64,000 bases of DNA. Origin: Allomesorhizobium camelthorni (GTDB lineage: Bacteria; Pseudomonadota; Alphaproteobacteria; Rhizobiales; Rhizobiaceae). The notes beneath the pieces are model-generated. The model did no database searches, had not been told where the DNA came from, and saw nothing but the letters and a program-made list of their open reading frames with translations. Where the stretch lies: assembly GCF_011045125.1 (NCBI RefSeq), contig NZ_JAAKZF010000010.1, forward strand, positions 7,501 through 71,500, in the 5' to 3' direction. A program made the position numbers and the translations under genes. This document shows positions 62,462-64,000 of the stretch, one piece after another; within the stretch, counting starts at the first letter, position 1; the number at the start of each line of letters is the position of its first letter.

Positions 62462-64000
62462 TTACAACTCCCTCGCCTGCGCTTGCGCCATCCGCCCGCC
62501 GAACGACCGATTCATCTGCTTGTCGTAAGTCGCCAAGCCCTGCCGCGTGGTCTGCGTAGCCGTCCTCTGGCTTACCGATTCAACGAACGGCATAAGATTG
62601 CCGTTGTTGTCTGCCGATACGCCGACCGTTACGTGGACGGCTTGCGGAGCAGCGGCGGAACTACCCTTCGGAATGACGACTTCACCCTTCTGCAGGATCG
62701 CGGGCACCTCGCCTGGCATAAGCCCTGCAACGCCGCCCTGGTGATAACGCCGTGCGCCCGCAAACACCGATGGGGAGACCGCGCGGCCGTGCCCATAGCC
62801 GTCCTGCCCAGCCACGCCGCCATTGTGCAAAATGCCGGGGATGATCGCGCCCCCGAAGAGGCCGCCACCTCCTCCGAACAGACCGCCGCCGCCACCGCCG
62901 AACAACGCATTCAGGCCGACATCGAGCAGCTTGTCGCCTACCTTCTGCAGCGCATTGGCGAACGCCTCCGATGCGTCCTTGCCTTCCCGAAGGTCTTGGA
63001 TAAAGCCGCCGAGCAAATCCTTGCTGAACTCGCTGAATTCCACCGCCGCCTGCGCCGCTCGCTCCTGGCTGGCCCGCAACTGATCTGCACTGGCCGAAGC
63101 CCTTGCATAGTTTCCGGCCAGTTGGTCGATTTGAGCGGCAAGGGCCGGCGTTACCTCAACACCGGCTTTCTTGGCATCGTTGAGGAGATGCTGCTTGATG
63201 CGCGCCTTTTCGACCTCGAATCCATAGTCCTCGATCAGAGGATTTAGCCGGCCCTGCGCTTCGATCTCGGCATTGATCAGATCTATGCGCGCCTGAATCT
63301 GCTGGGTGCTACCGGCGAAGATATCGGCCGGAGTCCGCTTCTCTCGCGCCGTCCTCGTCGATGTCGATGCGCTGGCGCGGCGTTCCGCATAGGAGATGGC
63401 ATCGTCGACCGTTCGGCCGCCGCCGAGAATGGTTGGGTTGGCATTGATCGACGCCTGCGAAATCAGACCGGCGAGAGGCGTTCCAGGTGCGGCTCGAAGA
63501 ACCTTTGCGGCATCGCCCGCGCCGAGGAAATGCGAGAGCTGCAGCGCAGCCTCGTTGACCGAGACGCCGGCCCGCTGAAGCACCGCCGCGTTTTCCTTGG
63601 CATACGCCCTGATCAGAGAACGGCTAACGTCCGCGTCCTTGCGAAGCTCAAGGATCGCATCGCGACCCATGGTCTGAGCGCGTTCGGGAAAATGGCGCCG
63701 GAACAGTTCGAGCCAAGTCGATTTTAGGAATTGGCCAACCCCCGTCGCCGAGGAATCGCGATTTTTGGCGTTCGGGTCGCCCCCGCTTTCCGCCTTGATC
63801 ACACGGTCGACGAAGCTGTCGATCGCGCCACTTGCCCGTTCGAGATCCCGCTCGAACTGCGAAGGTGTGTTGGAGGCCCGGAAATCCTGCAACTGGCCCG
63901 GGTTGAGGAATTGCCCGCCGCCGCTTGTGATCGGGCCGAGGCCTCCCAGCGTTCCGAGCGGCGTCCGCTGGAAGAAATCGCGGATAGCGTTCTCAGCACG
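62462..64000 (-). CDS. Tape measure protein, C-terminal part with lytic transglycosylase domain (5' end outside window)
   Basis: The frame is open through the right edge; the TTG at 63892 is internal, because the preceding 36 codons read AENAIRDFFQRTPLGTLGGL... without a stop. A soluble lytic transglycosylase domain covers the first part (IKAESGGDPNAKNRDSSATGVGQFLKSTWLELF, catalytic glutamate in ESGG). Coiled coils follow, then a glycine-rich stretch (GGGGGGLFGGGGG). The tape-measure end contains HNGGVAG and YHQGGVAGLMPGEVPAILQKGEVVIPKG. The transglycosylase helps DNA cross peptidoglycan, and the coiled coil sets tail length. Confidence 0.88.
   Translation of the reverse strand, partial: RAENAIRDFFQRTPLGTLGGLGPITSGGGQFLNPGQLQDFRASNTPSQFERDLERASGAIDSFVDRVIKAESGGDPNAKNRDSSATGVGQFLKSTWLELFRRHFPERAQTMGRDAILELRKDADVSRSLIRAYAKENAAVLQRAGVSVNEAALQLSHFLGAGDAAKVLRAAPGTPLAGLISQASINANPTILGGGRTVDDAISYAERRASASTSTRTAREKRTPADIFAGSTQQIQARIDLINAEIEAQGRLNPLIEDYGFEVEKARIKQHLLNDAKKAGVEVTPALAAQIDQLAGNYARASASADQLRASQERAAQAAVEFSEFSKDLLGGFIQDLREGKDASEAFANALQKVGDKLLDVGLNALFGGGGGGLFGGGGGLFGGAIIPGILHNGGVAGQDGYGHGRAVSPSVFAGARRYHQGGVAGLMPGEVPAILQKGEVVIPKGSSAAAPQAVHVTVGVSADNNGNLMPFVESVSQRTATQTTRQGLATYDKQMNRSFGGRMAQAQAREL

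Larger units (their letters stand above)
44821..64000. mobile_element. Siphovirus-type prophage integrated in comF (right end outside window)
   Basis: The boundary is placed at the abrupt loss of comF homology. Inside are a tyrosine integrase, an XRE repressor, an HNH nuclease and a minus-strand late block (tape measure, tail proteins, tail tip, tailspike, lysozyme, holin-like). Capsid and packaging genes are not seen and should lie to the right. The integrase is not at the extreme left: about 4 kb of accessory cargo lies between the attachment end and it. The exact attachment core cannot be defined without the right junction. Confidence 0.88.

Overview
The window is high-GC alphaproteobacterial DNA. 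The genes and their order point to Mesorhizobium or a close Phyllobacteriaceae relative. The signs are a minus-strand housekeeping block lysC, ptsP, prfA, prmC, DUF4167, clpB; secA divergent from a parvulin-type isomerase; argJ; DUF982 genes; a Ros/MucR regulator; and an orphan Flp pilin. This is inference from gene content, because no rRNA is present.

Layout. (1) Positions 1-9400 are chromosomal: the end of an M23 peptidase, an MFS exporter, an L,D-transpeptidase, a YjbR-like protein, an alkaline Pro/Arg-rich hypothetical carrying an in-frame inverted repeat, and two reductases next to a TetR regulator. A 1.36 kb gene-free stretch follows, built from nested palindromic and tandem repeats. 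(2) Positions 9400-29150 hold the clpB-DUF4167-prmC-prfA and ptsP-lysC genes. About 10 kb of accessory DNA (15.4-25.5 kb) splits them: acetyltransferases, two unknown membrane proteins, an isoaspartyl methyltransferase, an M14 carboxypeptidase beside a small protein resembling its own N-terminal region, and an ACP-acyl-AMP ligase-acyltransferase fusion. (3) Positions 29-44 kb hold secA, the isomerase, argJ, a GNAT-mutT pair, a three-gene type III polyketide synthase operon (synthase, methyltransferase, flavoprotein), the pilin, a methyltransferase and comF. (4) comF breaks off near 44,820, and from there to the end of the window lies a siphovirus-type prophage.

The prophage reads inward from its left end: two DUF982 genes, a decayed SRAP tail, an AT-rich DUF4760 gene, a MucR/Ros regulator lacking both canonical cysteines, a small-RNA locus, HNH nuclease, exported protein, XRE repressor, integrase and two tandem paralogues. 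After these comes a minus-strand late block, read from the right edge: tape measure with lytic transglycosylase, tail proteins, an NlpC/P60-like protein, tail tip, tailspike, lysozyme, small membrane proteins and holin, closing with a terminator near 51.2 kb. A plus-strand O-acyltransferase gene sits inside this block between tailspike and lysozyme.

The strongest unexpected signal is at 47.52-47.64 kb, just after the MucR gene. Three consecutive hairpins there carry CTCCTCCC-type anti-Shine-Dalgarno loops and end in an intrinsic terminator. This is the layout described for the 'cuckoo' small RNA family. Two more hairpins in the same prophage arm have a covarying version of the last stem.
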